DNA from: Ashinkailepas kermadecensis
Lineage: Eukaryota > Arthropoda > Thecostraca > Neolepadidae
Direction of reading: 5' to 3'
Assembly (NCBI GenBank): GCA_034440615.1
Contig: JAOTOM010004293.1
Location: forward strand, 61,001 to 125,000
DNA length: 64,000 nucleotides
Positions 1 to 11,261 of this stretch are shown piece after piece (the first letter of the stretch is position 1; every line of letters begins with the position of its first letter). The notes beneath the pieces were generated by a model. The model ran no database searches and was not told the origin of the DNA. It was given only the letters and a program-made list of their open reading frames with translations. The position numbers and the translations under genes were made by a program.

Positions 1-244
1 TCTTAGGTAGTATTTCGCCGCATTAGCCAAACCACTGTACCAGTATCTAATTGTGCCTAAGCTGGTTGGGCAGCCGCCCCAACTGTGCAATGGGCTGCTA
101 CATCCATGATGCACAGTGCATGCACAGCACATCGCGAAGCGTAGCGCGTGAAAATACTGAGCAGTGATACCATCCGTTGCTTTGGCCTGCCAGAAGTAAT
201 TCTCGAGTTACCTTGGTCGCCTGGAGCGACACGAAGGCTGGACT
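1..244. other. Unassigned flank before the minisatellite
   Basis: I see no gene, RNA or recognisable repeat here. Open frames crossing it on the minus strand run into the minisatellite and are explained by it. Confidence 0.4.
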
Positions 245-735
245 CGGGTGGGTGTGCAGGGGTGGTAGGTGACAGGCGTGGTCTGACTCTGACATGAGGT
301 AGTAAGACGTGGGTGTGCACAGACTGAAGCTGTGGGCGTGGTCTGGGTGTGCAGGGGTGGTAGGTGACGGGCGTGGTCTGACTCTGACATGAGGTAGTAA
401 GATGTGGGTGTGCACAGACTGAAGCTGTGGGCGTGGTCTGGGTGTGCAGGGGTGGTAGGTGACAGGCGTGGTCTGACTCTGACATGAGGTAGTAAGACGT
501 GGGTGTGCACAGACTGAAGCTGTGGGCGTGGTCTGGGTGTGCAGGGGTGGCAGGTGACGGGCGTGGTCTGACTTTGGCATGGAGTAGTAAGACGTGGGTG
601 TGCACAGACTGAAGCTGTGGGCGTGGTCTGGGTGTGCAGGGGTGGCAGGTGACGGGCGTGGTCTGACTCTGACATGAGGTAGTAAGACGTGGGTGTGCAC
701 AGATTGAAGCTGTGGGCGTGGTCTGGGTGTTGTGT
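245..735. repeat. 95-bp tandem minisatellite, about five units
   Basis: The word GGTGTGCAGGGG recurs at 251, 346, 441, 536 and 631, a fixed 95-bp spacing, with a degraded sixth start at 726. Units differ by a few substitutions. Because 95 is not a multiple of 3, the same peptide text appears in all three minus-strand frames, shifted from unit to unit. This produces long His/Pro/Thr-rich open frames that are not genes. Confidence 0.95.
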
Positions 736-889
736 GGCGCGTGGGCGTGACGTTTGCATACCTTGTTGGCTTATGGGCGTGGCCTGGTGTGCGGAATGGC
801 ATGCCAATGCGCGGCCGCTGGACAGGCACGACTTGGTGTACCTGAATGTAGCCTTTTTCTTTTTGCAGAGGGACTGATGCATGGGTATG

Positions 890-990
890 ACCTTTGTGCG
901 TGTGCGTGTGCGTGTGCGTGTGCGTGTGCGTGCGTGTGCGTGTGCGTGTGCGTGCGTGGGTGCGTGCGTGCGTGGGTCGTGCGTGTGTGG
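890..990. repeat. GTGTGC/GTGC-rich microsatellite
   Basis: Alternating purine-pyrimidine tract built of TGTGCG and TGCG units. It could adopt Z-DNA, but nothing else is visible. Confidence 0.9.
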
Positions 991-1699
991 ACATGGGCGC
1001 GCTCACGTATTGTTTTGAATGTGTGACCGTGTCCAAGTGCCAATCAGCCCGTCGGGGAAGTTACGTTACCGTAACCGGAAAGCTGTTTTTCCAGTAAATA
1101 ACAAGTCACGTTTCGGGTTACAAAAAGGAAGCAATTTATTATAATGGTACTTTTTCTCCAGGATATTTATGACCACCGGGTCATGCGCGTCCGGTGCGAT
1201 ACACGCAAACGGAGTGTTGGATGCTCAGAAGCGGCCATCTCACTGTGTGTGGGCCGTCCGTCCGTCCGTCCGTCTCATCGATGACGCTGCAATTCAGTCT
1301 AACCGCAGCGCCACCTTTAGCCGTCACGTTCCCGCCCGTCTCAGCCCCGGCGAATGGGTCGCTTTGATCTCGAGAATACAATTGACCTTTCTTCCACATG
1401 GCGTTTATTCATTCACATCACGATCCTGGACACTGAAGAATCAGATAAAGGAGTGTTCTATAAGTATGTATTCCTGTGAGTTGGGGAAAACCGGCACACA
1501 CTGCGCCAAAGTGTGTGCGTTTAAAACTCAGACGGCCAAAATGTGCTGTATTAGTTCAGTGGACTTTATATACGCAAAAGAATATCTAACAGATCTGTAA
1601 AATCATTCCCCAGAACTGTCTTCAGGTTTCGCTGGAATGTATTTCCGGCGGCGTGGCGCTCTGCTGGGATTACATTGGCTAAAATTATTGCACAGTTGA
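991..1699. other. Unassigned unique-looking sequence
   Basis: Contains a 143-codon plus-strand frame (1169-1600) with no motif I recognise, no convincing splice context and no similarity I can name. The CCGT repeats near 1257-1275 are a short simple repeat. I do not call a gene. Confidence 0.35.
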
Positions 1700-2275
1700 G
1701 CAGAGGACGTATGTGTTTGAGTGGCTGTGGGGGTGGGTGTGGAGGTGGATGTGGATTGTGAGTGGGTGGGTGCATGGGGTGTCGGCGTGGGGGTGGGGTG
1801 GGTGTGGTGCTGGATGTGCGAGATGTGTGTGAACGGGTGTGAGTGCGGGTGTGGGTGTGGGTATTGGTATGGGTATGGGGATGTGGATGGGTGTAGGTGA
1901 GAGTGGGTGTGTGGGTGTGGGTGGATGTGGGTGTGGGTGTGGGTGTGGGTGTGGGTGCGGGTGTGGGTGTGAGTATGTGTTTGTGTGTGTGTGTGGATGT
2001 GTGTGTTGGTGTGGGTGTGGGTGTGAGTGTGGGTGTGAGTGTGAGTGTGGGGGTGGATGTGAATTATGGGTGTGGGGGTGGATGTGGAGGTCGGTGTGGG
2101 TGTGGTGCTGGGTGTGTGGGGGTGTAGGGGTGGGTGTGGGTGGATGTGGGTGGGAGTGGGTGGGCGTATATGTGGGTGTGGGTGTGGGTGCGGGTGTGTG
2201 TGGGTGTGGGTGTGGGTGTGGGTGTGTGTGGGTGTGGGCGGGTGTGGGTGTGGGTGTGGGTGTGTGACCTTTGTG
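1700..2275. repeat. TGGGTG-type hexamer array
   Basis: About 570 bp of nearly uninterrupted GGGTGT/GGGTGG units with local GGATG variants. The G-rich strand is the plus strand, giving runs suited to G-quadruplex folding. Long His/Pro/Thr frames on the minus strand and Val/Gly/Cys frames on the plus strand are translation artefacts. Confidence 0.95.
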
Positions 2276-2429
2276 CACACAGTGACGGATGTGGATATGG
2301 TGTGTTCAGTATGGTCAGCGCACACTCCGGAGTGTGCTCAGCGCGGCTGTTGCAGTTGCAGTGACCGGACGCCGAAGCTGCCCGAGGGTACAGCTCCAGG
2401 TCACGGCTGGCACACAGTGACTCAGGCCA

Positions 2430-2621
2430 GGTCTGGCTGGACTGAACTGGACTGAGCTGGACTGAGTTGGACTAAGTTGGACTAAGTTGGACTAAGTTGG
2501 ACTGAGCTGGACTGAGCTGGACTGAGCTGGTCTGAGCTGGACTGAGCTGGTCTGAGCTGGTCTGAACTGGACTGAGCTGGACTGAGCTGGACTGAGCTGG
2601 ACTGAGCTGGACTGAGCTGTA
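2430..2621. repeat. 10-bp tandem array (ACTGAGCTGG)
   Basis: About nineteen head-to-tail decamers, variants ACTGAGCTGG, ACTAAGTTGG, TCTGAGCTGG and ACTGAACTGG. The period of 10 matches one DNA helix turn. No coding frame is sustained. Confidence 0.95.
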
Positions 2622-3242
2622 CCAGACCGGGTCTGACACGACCGTGTCGCGCTGGACCGGACTAGGCTGGCGTGTTGATCATACGTCGCGGCAGGAGGTC
2701 AGGCAGGATCGGTGGCCTCCCGGTCATGGAGCCCGAGACTCCCCGTTAGATTATCTTCTATGGTGTGTCGATCACATGTCGTAGCGATCTGTGGTTGCCG
2801 AGCTATTGCTATTGCCGTGAATGCTTGCTTGCGATGTAATTTGTAGGACAAAATATGTTTACCCATTTCCTGTGCTAGAAATATCGCACGCTTGACCCCC
2901 AAAAGCACCGCATTGGAAAGCTTGAATCGACTTGAAACTTGGCTTGATACGGTTTGAATCCATTGCAACCCACCACAGTCATTAAAAGTGTGCCAGCTAT
3001 TAAAAATTGAAGTTGGTTGCGGAGTTGAGTGAGACACAGACTGCCTGACTGACCAACACACACACAAGCACATGCTTTACAGAAGCGTGCAAGTATGCTC
3101 ACACTTGGGACATGCAGTTCTAAAATTACCGTTTGCTTCTTTTGAAAATGTGCATATATGTGTGCTATCCAGCGTCGTGGATGTGATCGATCAAGCCTAC
3201 TTTGATTACGGCTGATAATTATTATTGACCTGAGCGAGAGGC
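2622..3242. other. Unassigned
   Basis: No gene or repeat recognised. Short open frames on the minus strand show no family motif. Confidence 0.35.
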
Positions 3243-3400
3243 GTCGGTAGCTCAGTGGTCAAGTCGAGTGTCTATAGCATGTCAGAGGTATGGGGTTCGA
3301 TTCCACGCGGTGCCCGCCCACACTGCCAGGGTGAGAGGCAGGCGACGCCACATGGCCTCCGCTGCGAAGTGTGTCGTAAGGCCACGACCAGGGCTCAAAA
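3243..3400 (+). mobile_element. tRNA-headed SINE, second head type
   Basis: The first 76 bases resemble a tRNA. GGCGTCG can pair with CGGTGCC as a seven-pair acceptor stem (two wobble pairs), the A box reads TAGCTCAGTGG and the B box GGTTCGATTCC. The T stem has a mismatch and the anticodon arm is poor, so I do not call a tRNA gene. The body at 3332-3390 (TGAGAG, GGCGACGC, ATGRC, TGTCGTAA) matches the body of the tRNA-Val-headed SINE elsewhere in the window, although the head differs. Confidence 0.7.
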
Positions 3401-5019
3401 TAAGCGCCGTCTTAGCGATAGCGTCGGCGACCAAATGCTGGCTTACCAGGCTTCAGTGGCGACCGAAACCAGAATTTTGTTTTGATACGTCCGTCAATAT
3501 TTTAGCCATGAAGGACGTCGATATATCAGTAAGTTGTATTTAGCAGCACTGATCTTTTTCCAGATGAAAAGTATACTAGGACCGTACCGCGAATTCTACC
3601 AAATATCCCGTATCTCTTGCTTACCACGTTTATACTAGAACCTCCCGTCGGCACAGGACGGCGCTTTAACCGACAACCACAATGCTAAACCAATGGCATA
3701 CCGTGGTCGCCAAAAGCGACGTCGGGACGGAGACCAAATGGTTGTCGTGTCGTCGCCTAGAAATCTAGTTATAAATATGGAGTTTGAAATCAGGCAACTA
3801 TTGGTGACTTGTTCAGTCGTTCGTTCGAAAATTGGTTTGTGGGTAATTGTGCCCATCCGTGGTGGTGGATTAATGTCGTGTTTTTGTGAATTGATTGCTG
3901 AACTGCCTGAATTAATATTGCCATTTACAAGGTAGGTGCGTAGTTACATATCCAGGCGTGGACTATTTGCAAAAGATGAAAGCCAGCAAAAGGTTAAAAT
4001 GACAGGGGAAGGATGCAAGCCGGAAAAATAATAATAAGGGGAAGCGTTTTGTGGCCACAAAGGATGTTCGTGTTCGGGAGCCGAGCAGAACATCTACAAG
4101 CACACCAAGAACAAACATGAGGAGCATGAGTGAAACTAGCACACAATTTGGCAGATTTACGGCTGTAGTGAACTCGCTGCAGTATACATTTCATGACCCC
4201 AGGTCAATGCCTTCAGGGTCAAATGAGGTCACAACCAGCCTTCACTCCACCGCAACCTGCACCGCCCGTACGTACAGAAAGTGTGCACGTTCCACTGCAG
4301 AACGGTAGATAGACCGTTCATACGTACGCTCGCTACTACGCTGGTACAGACCGTGCGTGCTGTCGTTACGTTGGTAGTACGGACCCATCGTGCGATCGTT
4401 ACGGCCAGCGTTAAGACAATGGGACCATTCATTCCCATTCAAAATACCACATATTTTTTTGCTCTTTATTTCTGCGGAAGAACTTCGGTTTCTCTTGTCC
4501 CGAAGAAAGAACGTTTAGCTCTGCTATATTCTATTAAGAAAGAAGATGCCTAGGCTAGAATGCTAAGCCTGCAATGACACATCAGGTCTAAGGCATTATA
4601 AATTCCCCAAGCTATCTTGGTTACATTAGGCATTATTTGGCATTGTACATTATTCTTCATTATGCTACCCCACTCAAATACCAATATTTTGGTATTATAT
4701 TGCATACCAACTGGAAAGTGCCTACGCACTTGTGCTGGTAATAATTGGCTAGGTAGGCCACATCCCACATCATCTTAATCATATCAAGGAACATGTTTTT
4801 ACAATATTTATGTCTTGAAATGCCATATGACATTTTATGTAGATTTCTCCCAACATTTACACTCTGGACAATGCTACACATGGCCATATCCTTTTACCTA
4901 GGAATGTACCCACCTAGGTACCTATCCACCTACATACATAACTAGGTACCTACCTACACAGGAGCTTGTCTTAATCATGTTCGAAAACGTGATCTCACAA
5001 TTTTGTGTATTATTGCACT
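3401..5019. other. Unassigned stretch
   Basis: No gene recognised. The region 4900-4965 is a degenerate CCTA/GGTA simple repeat. Open frames are short and featureless. Confidence 0.35.
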
Positions 5020-5500
5020 TCAAGGTATCCAGGAGACAAATTGTACACACATTTTACCCCACAAAGCAAAAATGGAGTTAGGTTTGGTTAGGTTAGCTTA
5101 GGCTAGGCTTTTCTCTTCAGTTGAAAAAAACACTTCCCATTTTTTTGTAGATTTTGTTCACAAAAAGTGCTCCTTTCTTTAAAACAGGCTTAATTTAATC
5201 TGTTAACCTTGTTAACTAGGCTCTGCAATGTAAGGTTTTTAATTCTAAGTTGAAAATTCTTTAGATGTACAAGGAAAATTTTCCATTTCTTTGGGATTTT
5301 ATTTTCCTGCATGCAAGTTTAGGTTAGGCTGTGCTACATTTTTGCTTACTCTTGAACATTATTTTTATGCTACGTCATCAAACTCCAGCCTGTTTTTTGG
5401 TGTTATTTTGCCTGTCAACTGAAAAATATGCATTTGCAGAGGAAATGAGTGGTCACACAATGCTATCCACCTACATAAACATTGCATTGGAAAAATAAAT
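5020..5500 (+). repeat. AT-rich dispersed repeat, copy 1
   Basis: Shares ordered blocks with 6430-6900 and with the reverse complement of 8790-9260: the ACACATTTTACC block, the GTTAGG-rich block, TTTCTTGCATG-like text, ATGCTA..ACTCC, then GTGTTATTTTGCC and GAAATGAGTGGTCACA near 5440. The three copies are highly diverged and no coding capacity is visible. The class is unknown. Confidence 0.65.
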
Positions 5501-5754
5501 TACAGGAATTAAAAATGTAGTGAGTGAGATTATTATTGTAGAATGTAGATATTCCGACCAATTTTAGTTATACTTTCTTCATATATCAATGTGTAGAGGA
5601 GTCCAAGGTCAGGTTACATGACAAATTAAGGTGACAAAGAGTGCATACAACAAATACATCAGTCTGTTCCAATGTTCCAAAATTGATTTGTACAGTGGAG
5701 GAGGGGATGATGTGAACGAAAAAAACCAACTGATGTTAAAAGGTGGAAATGTAT

Positions 5755-5960
5755 ACAGTGTTGGATTTTGACTTCTGGGTTTTGGATTCGGAGTGTATAA
5801 TTTTTGGGTTCGCCAAAATATGCAGTGTATAACCTTGAGAAACACTATGTAATGGAGTGTATAATTTTTGGGTTCGTCAAAATAAGGGTTGTATATTGAA
5901 GCACTAAGTAATGGAGTGTATACATTTTACAAAAAACGAAGTGTATACATTTCGTTAAAA
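5755..5960. repeat. Degenerate tandem repeat with GAGTGTATA motif
   Basis: GAGTGTATAATTTTTGGGTT with CG(C/T)CAAAATA occurs near 5791 and 5855, followed by shorter GTGTATACATTT units at 5918 and 5940. This is local duplication with decay. Confidence 0.7.
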
Positions 5961-6058
5961 TACAGTGGATGTTGTTTCCAGGAATCAAGAATAAAACGCC
6001 CTCCAATCATTTGTTCGGTTCCTATACTAGTGTCTCAAACACAAGTAGATTAGGGCCA

Positions 6059-6137
6059 CGGGAACGAGTGGTCTAGGGGTAAGATGCTCGTCTCACAATC
6101 GAAATATTGTGGGTTCGAATCTCACCTGTCGCTACTC
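6059..6137 (+). mobile_element. tRNA-Val-like SINE head with a different body
   Basis: A box TGGTCTAGGGG, loop CTCACAA and B box GGTTCGAATC are as in the full SINEs. The match stops after TGTCGCTACTCT at 6137, where the usual central domain does not follow. This is either a 3' replaced or rearranged SINE, or a head shared with another family. Confidence 0.75.
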
Positions 6138-6429
6138 TATCTGTACATCACATCCTGCCCTGTGCCATATCTCTCAGCCACCTCAAGATTCCAAATGTGA
6201 TTGTGTCAACTAGGAAGTGTGAGCGATATGTGGCAAAAGGCAGAAACCAAGCATTTTCTGTGAAGAAATGTTGGATATACCATGAGAAGTGTTGAATTTC
6301 CCCTTAATCATATCTGAGAAGAACCAGATGAGGGGTGGATAAATTATGGCACAGAGAACAGCAGTGCAGCATGGATGACACAGTATAGGAACGTTCCTTA
6401 TCATCTTCTACCAGATCGTGTTCATAAAC

Positions 6430-6900
6430 ATTGCATTCCAAACAAAAATATAAAATACCTTATAGCACAACTTTACCAAAAACTTACATTTGTGTTGGGG
6501 ATTTTTAAACCTAGTTTTTTCTTTAAAAAAAAAACGTTCAGTCTAGCTTAGGTTGTGTATTAACTCAATTTTCTAAGCACAAATTGTTTGGAAATTCCCA
6601 ATTTTAAGGGAAGAATATTTTCTTGCATGGAAGGTTAAGCTATGTTAGGTCATATTGCTATTTTTCTCTTTATTTTGAACATAACCTTTTATGCTATATT
6701 ACCCAACTCCGAGCAGTATTATTGCAGGTTAAGGTAACCATGAGACAAGTTTTACACACATTTTACCTCGATGGTTTCATAAAGCATGCAAAGGGGTTAC
6801 GTTTGGTTGTTAGGGTAGGGTTTTGTTGAAAGTGAAAAAAAAAATTCCCAATTTGGGAACTTAAAGAATAGTTAGTTGTATTTTATTCAAAGGATATTAC
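6430..6900 (+). repeat. AT-rich dispersed repeat, copy 2
   Basis: Collinear with 5020-5500 and with the reverse of 8790-9260. Shared blocks include GTTTGGAAATT, CTTGCATGGAAGGTTA, ATGCTATATTACCCAACTCC and GAGACAAGTTTTACACACA. Confidence 0.65.
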
Positions 6901-8034
6901 TAAAAATTGCATTTGGAAAAAATCCAAGAACTCAAAAATTGCTGCAAACTGCAAATTTACCGATTTTCCAGTTAGATCAAGAATGACATCACTTACACTT
7001 GGAAAAGGATATCAGCAACCTGACAATGAGCAAATTGCTACAGCAAAATAGTCCAATATCTTTCGTCAGTAGTTTATCCTGCACACATTTTTCAGTCATA
7101 ACCGGCGCACATCAGTCATCCATCACAATCAGTACTCCGAAGCCATTCACTGCTACACAAAAATAACTCCAGAACACTAACCGGCCCACTGACCTGCAAG
7201 GAACCATTCAGTGATAAGCCTTTGGTGACTGCTACTGAAGCAACGCGCAAGAACAGAGCTTGTGTTCACTAAGTAGGTACCTAGGTGGTCCTCTTCGTGA
7301 ATATCGAGAACGACCCAACATTTCCAAAGTTACCAGAGAACACAAAACGGTAGCCACCAATTCTCCCATCAACCGCTCCATTTCCGACCCTACCTGCTGT
7401 CACCGAGTCCGAACCGAAGACAATAGACCGGACGTGGGACGGGTGAAGCAGAAATAAAGTCACGGACTGGGCGGCAATTACTGGCCGATTAACACATACT
7501 CTCAATCCCACCAAGATTGCTATAAAATACACAAAATTGAAATAAATTGGATGAAACCACCAACAAAATTACGGGAATTTGTAAAAAATTAATCATCAAG
7601 GAGTATGGGAAGAAATTAATAACGGGACCAGAACGTAGTTTCGGAGATTGTCAGTGGTATTAGAACAACACATGCAAATTGCAATCTTTCCCGAGTGGGA
7701 GAATCTCGCCGTCGGAGTGGCATAAACACAACTATTGCCGCATGTTTATGGAATTCGGAAACAATATAAGCTATGAAATGAATAGAAAGTGAAGTTTCTG
7801 GTTCTATGGGGGGTTCGTTTTGGCGCAAAATCTTTGCAGGTTTTAGGAACGTTTTGGTACCATTCAGGCAATTTTCACGCGGAAAATCCATCCGATATCT
7901 TTTACTTATATTGCTTGGGGCTGCTCTAGAATGGAAATATGAACGGTTTTGTCCGTGCCATTTGATGCAGAACATGCCATTCTTCAAGAAAGCAAAAGGA
8001 AATGCATTATCCATGGCCTTTCTTGGCAATGGTT
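6901..8034. other. Unassigned
   Basis: No gene recognised. Overlapping frames on the two strands near 7616-8141 show no family motif. Confidence 0.35.
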
Positions 8035-8049
8035 TAAATAGCTCCGGCC

Positions 8050-8159
8050 GTTCGAGTCTCACCTGTCGCTACTCTTCGCCCGCGACCAATCGGCGTGAGA
8101 GATTGGCGACGCTATATGACTCAGCGGTCGACGTGTCGTAAAAACCAATAACCAACCAC
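8050..8159 (+). mobile_element. 5'-truncated tRNA-Val SINE with target duplication
   Basis: Starts inside the B box (GTTCGAGTC) and runs through the central domain to the ACCAATAACCAACC tail. It is flanked by an exact 15-bp duplication TAAATAGCTCCGGCC at 8035-8049 and 8160-8174. The truncation point plus duplication is the signature of incomplete target-primed reverse transcription from the 3' end. Confidence 0.95.
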
Positions 8160-8174
8160 TAAATAGCTCCGGCC

Positions 8175-8789
8175 GGAGTGGGAACTGAAGGGCGGTAAAT
8201 CCATGGAATCCAAGGGGACGTTCGTACCCGGCCGGGCTGGTAATGGTGAATTCCTTTATTAGGTGACCTGAGCATAGTGGTTTTCTTCATTGAACGAAGG
8301 ATTTTTTTCTTGGAAGTTCTTAGTTGCTATTGGGAAGGAATTGGTTGCTGGTTCGGCTCGGGGTACCAGAGTTGGTATTACCTATTACCTGCTTGTGTAG
8401 GTGGGTTCCTACCTGCCTTTATCAAATATCTTCACGGTTATTCGAGTTATTGATTTGGATAAGCCATGAGCATGTGTTGTGTGATGGTATACATTCGGAT
8501 AATGCAAGGAGCAGGAGGTGAGACTGTTAATTCCTGTGATGTATTGCCGGCCAGCGTAGCAATGGACAAAGCTTTGATTGTTTTTCTTTTGTATGGGAAA
8601 TCCTGTTTTCACTTACCATATTTTGAAGGGCGAATGTTTTTCTTTACAAAAAAGAGGGCTGGGCTTTGCACGTACACGTACACAGACTTTGTAGATATTA
8701 TAGATATTCATGCATTGAAACATTATTTGTGCACTCATGAAATGTTCAGGGAATTGTTAGATGCATCCTGTCCCAATCCTCCACTGAAT
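8175..8789. other. Unassigned
   Basis: A 111-codon plus frame (8466-8801) has no recognisable motif. Nothing else is seen. Confidence 0.3.
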
Positions 8790-9260
8790 ACCATTATTTA
8801 AATTGTTTGGTCCCTCTGGCTTTCTGAAAAGGTAAATTTGCAGTTTAAGGTAATTTTGATGTCTTGGAATTTCTTTTTTATTGCAGTGCTTATGAATGTG
8901 CTGTGCCTACATGATGTGACCACTCATTTCTTCTGCAAGTGCATGCTCTTCATTTGGGTGGCAAAATAACACCCAAAATGTGTCTTGGAGTTGGGTAATA
9001 TAGCATGAAAAGTAATGTTCAGAATGAAGAAAAAGATGTAGCATAACATAACTTAACCTAGCCTAACCTTCTATGCAAGAAGCATTTTTTATGGAAAATT
9101 TCCAAACGTTTTTTTTCATTTAAAATTTAACAACTATTCTAACCTAAGCTGAACTGTTTTTGAATATAAAAAAAATCATTTCTTTCCTGAATTTGTTTTA
9201 TAAAATTTGTCTAACTTACAACAAAAGCCTACCTTACATAATTTAGCCAAACCTAACACC
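8790..9260 (-). repeat. AT-rich dispersed repeat, copy 3 (inverted)
   Basis: The reverse complement is collinear with 5020-5500 and 6430-6900, including GAAATGAGTGGTCACA near 8915-8932 and the GGTTAGGCTAGG block near 9055. Confidence 0.65.
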
Positions 9261-9280
9261 CACTTTGGCTCTCTAGCTCT

Positions 9281-9343
9281 AGCTTTATGGGCGCTGTATA
9301 ACCAATGCAGTTGATGCGCCCTAAAACCCTAATAACCAACCAA
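9281..9343 (+). mobile_element. 63-bp hairpin mini-retroposon, exact 14-bp TSD
   Basis: The hairpin starts at GGGCGC (9289) and closes with GCGCCC, followed by TAAAACCC and a CCAA-type tail. Exact flanking duplication GGCTCTCTAGCTCT lies at 9267-9280 and 9344-9357. Nothing else lies between the duplications, so this 63-bp unit was inserted as such. Confidence 0.95.
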
Positions 9344-9357
9344 GGCTCTCTAGCTCT

Positions 9358-10264
9358 GTGTTCAGCCATACATTCTTCTGAGCACTTCTGGACCGTGTTC
9401 TGAGCCTTTTCCATAAATGGAGAATGTACACATGAAGGCATGGGTGGCTGTTTATTAATTCACCTGCACTGCACCAGACAATCACATCACCTGCATGGAA
9501 TGGAATGCAATGGAATATGGAATGTTCATTGCTATTAAGGTCATATCAATATGCAGACTGCAAAGTGATCCAGATTTTGGCATCTGTTGTCATCTGTTGT
9601 GAATGCTAGCAAGCTGGTATTCTTCCAATCTGGCTAGCATATCATTTTCGGCTCCACTCCTGCCTCCTCTTCGAATGTTTCTGCAGATGACCTGAAATAA
9701 CAATTCTGCATTATCCTCAATTATGTTCCAAAGTTTATGTGGCAAGGGACCCAGTATGACTGAACGGGATGATGATTATCAGGACTGAAAGTGGATCTTA
9801 TTATCAGCCATAGCTCACCAAATGTTATAGGCTCCATAGCATGCTGCTTCCTCTCCATCCAACTTATCATTATTGGATAATAGCATCTAGCTGTCTATTG
9901 CTAGTTAAGAATGTCTTCATCCAATAATGCAAGGAGTGGATTTTTTAGGAGTGTATAATTCTTTGGATGGCAAAAGTTCCAAAAAAAAATGTCATTTTTC
10001 CAACGCTGAATGTATATGGATAGTGCGTATTGAATGGTTGTCGATTGATGACATCGGTCGCCTCAATCATTTCATGTTCCAGGATTGCACTTGGCACACC
10101 AGAGGCTTGGCTTACAAGGGGAGGGGCGCAACTATAAATTGTGCATCTACATGGTAATGCTAATATGTAGAATATGCAACACACGAGTATAGATGTGGCA
10201 GGCAATATGTCTGATTAAAAACACAATTCTTTTGAAAAAGTGCCCCCTGGTGGGGTAGGGTAGG
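9358..10264. other. Unassigned
   Basis: No gene recognised; short frames only. Confidence 0.3.
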
Positions 10265-10473
10265 AGTAAGTAAGTAGGTAGGTAGGTAGGTAGGATGGGT
10301 AGGTAGGTGGGTGGGTGGGTGGGTGGGTGGGTGGGTGGGTGGGTGGGTGGGTGGGTGGGTGGGTGGGTGGGTGGGTGGGGGGGTAGGTGGGTAGGTGGGT
10401 GGGTGGGTGGGGTAGGTAGGTAGGTAGGTAGGTAGGTAGGTAGGTAGGTAGGTAGGTAGGTAGGTAGGTAGGT
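10265..10473. repeat. GGTA/GGTG tetranucleotide array
   Basis: A block of GGTA units, then a long block of GGTG units, then GGTA again, about 208 bp. The three-block layout suggests a GGTG expansion inside an older GGTA array. Confidence 0.95.
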
Positions 10474-10938
10474 TGAGCTCAGATCTGTATTTCATTATAA
10501 CCCAAAGCTCTATTCATACATTCAGAAATAATTCAACTTTGTTCCGACCCGACTCCCCCCCCTCTGCTGTGCACACGGCGCTATCAGGTATGAAAGGAAA
10601 GTAGTACCATGTCAGGTCAGAGGTCAGTGTGTACATATTTGCGGAAAGCAGTTTCAAATTTAGATAACTTCCAAATCCTGATGAACAAAGTCGAGAAAGA
10701 AATCTGTTGAGTGTGGCTCCATTTCTATTGCCAACCATAATAATTCTGGAATTTTGTTTTATCTTGATGCCTTACTTAGCGACTTTGAAAACATTGGTAG
10801 GTACATAGGCAGGTTAGATTACGTTAATTTATTTTCATTTATTCATTTCAATCTGAAGTTCACCACTGCGATCGTTCAGCCCTGTGTCACGCCTCCCCAT
10901 TACACATACTAAAAGGGTATTATAATTCTGAGTTAGCT
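10474..10938. other. Unassigned
   Basis: No gene or repeat recognised. Confidence 0.3.
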
Positions 10939-10948
10939 TTGAACTAGT

Positions 10949-10997
10949 GCGAATGATCAATTCTGGTCGAAGTGCCCTAAAGCCCGGATAACTAGCA
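10949..10997 (+). mobile_element. 49-bp mini-retroposon, 10-bp TSD
   Basis: Begins GCGAATGATC, missing the first hairpin bases, and continues through TGGTCGAAGTGCCC to the tail. Flanked by TTGAACTAGT at 10939-10948 and 10998-11007. Confidence 0.85.
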
Positions 10998-11007
10998 TTG
11001 AACTAGT

Positions 11008-11058
11008 TAGTTATTTGCGTTTTTGGGTGCATCGACTACGAAGGTCATTTTGCGCCCT
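11008..11058 (-). mobile_element. Hairpin mini-retroposon, inverted
   Basis: The reverse complement reads GGGCGCAAAATGACC, then AGTCGATGCACCC and a GCAAATAACTA tail. It directly abuts the target duplication of the preceding plus-strand unit, so the two lie tail to tail. Confidence 0.8.
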
Positions 11059-11085
11059 GCGGTACTTTGAGCTAATTTTTAACCT

Positions 11086-11150
11086 AATTAGTGCTAAATG
11101 ACCTTGTAGTCGGCGTACTTAAGCTCAAATAATCAATCAACCAAGATTGA
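11086..11150 (+). mobile_element. Hairpin mini-retroposon, AATCAATC-tailed type
   Basis: Decayed unit: TAAATGACCTTGTAGTCGGC, then CTTAAGCTCAAATAATC and repeats of AATC. Third unit within about 200 bp. Confidence 0.7.
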
Positions 11151-11261
11151 CCTAGTCGTGCCGAAGTGGCCTATTGTGCACCATCTGCATGCCCACAGCC
11201 TGCCTCTGCCTCCCATGAGTTTTAACTAAATATGCAGGCCTTCAGATATTGGAATATTGTA

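Noticed and set aside
245..735. CRISPR array
   Set aside because: Units are contiguous 95-bp tandem repeats without unique spacers, in a eukaryotic context.
57..1036. Long His/Pro/Thr-rich minus-strand open frames (182, 224 and 312 codons)
   Set aside because: They are translations of the 95-bp minisatellite and the GTGTGC array in rotating frames.
1603..2325. 240-codon and overlapping frames rich in His, Pro, Thr (minus) or Val, Gly, Cys (plus)
   Set aside because: Translation of the TGGGTG array; no stop can arise in most registers.
5080..5115. Telomere-type TTAGG repeats
   Set aside because: TAGGTTAGG-like text here, at 9055 and at 31815 is short, irregular and part of dispersed repeats.
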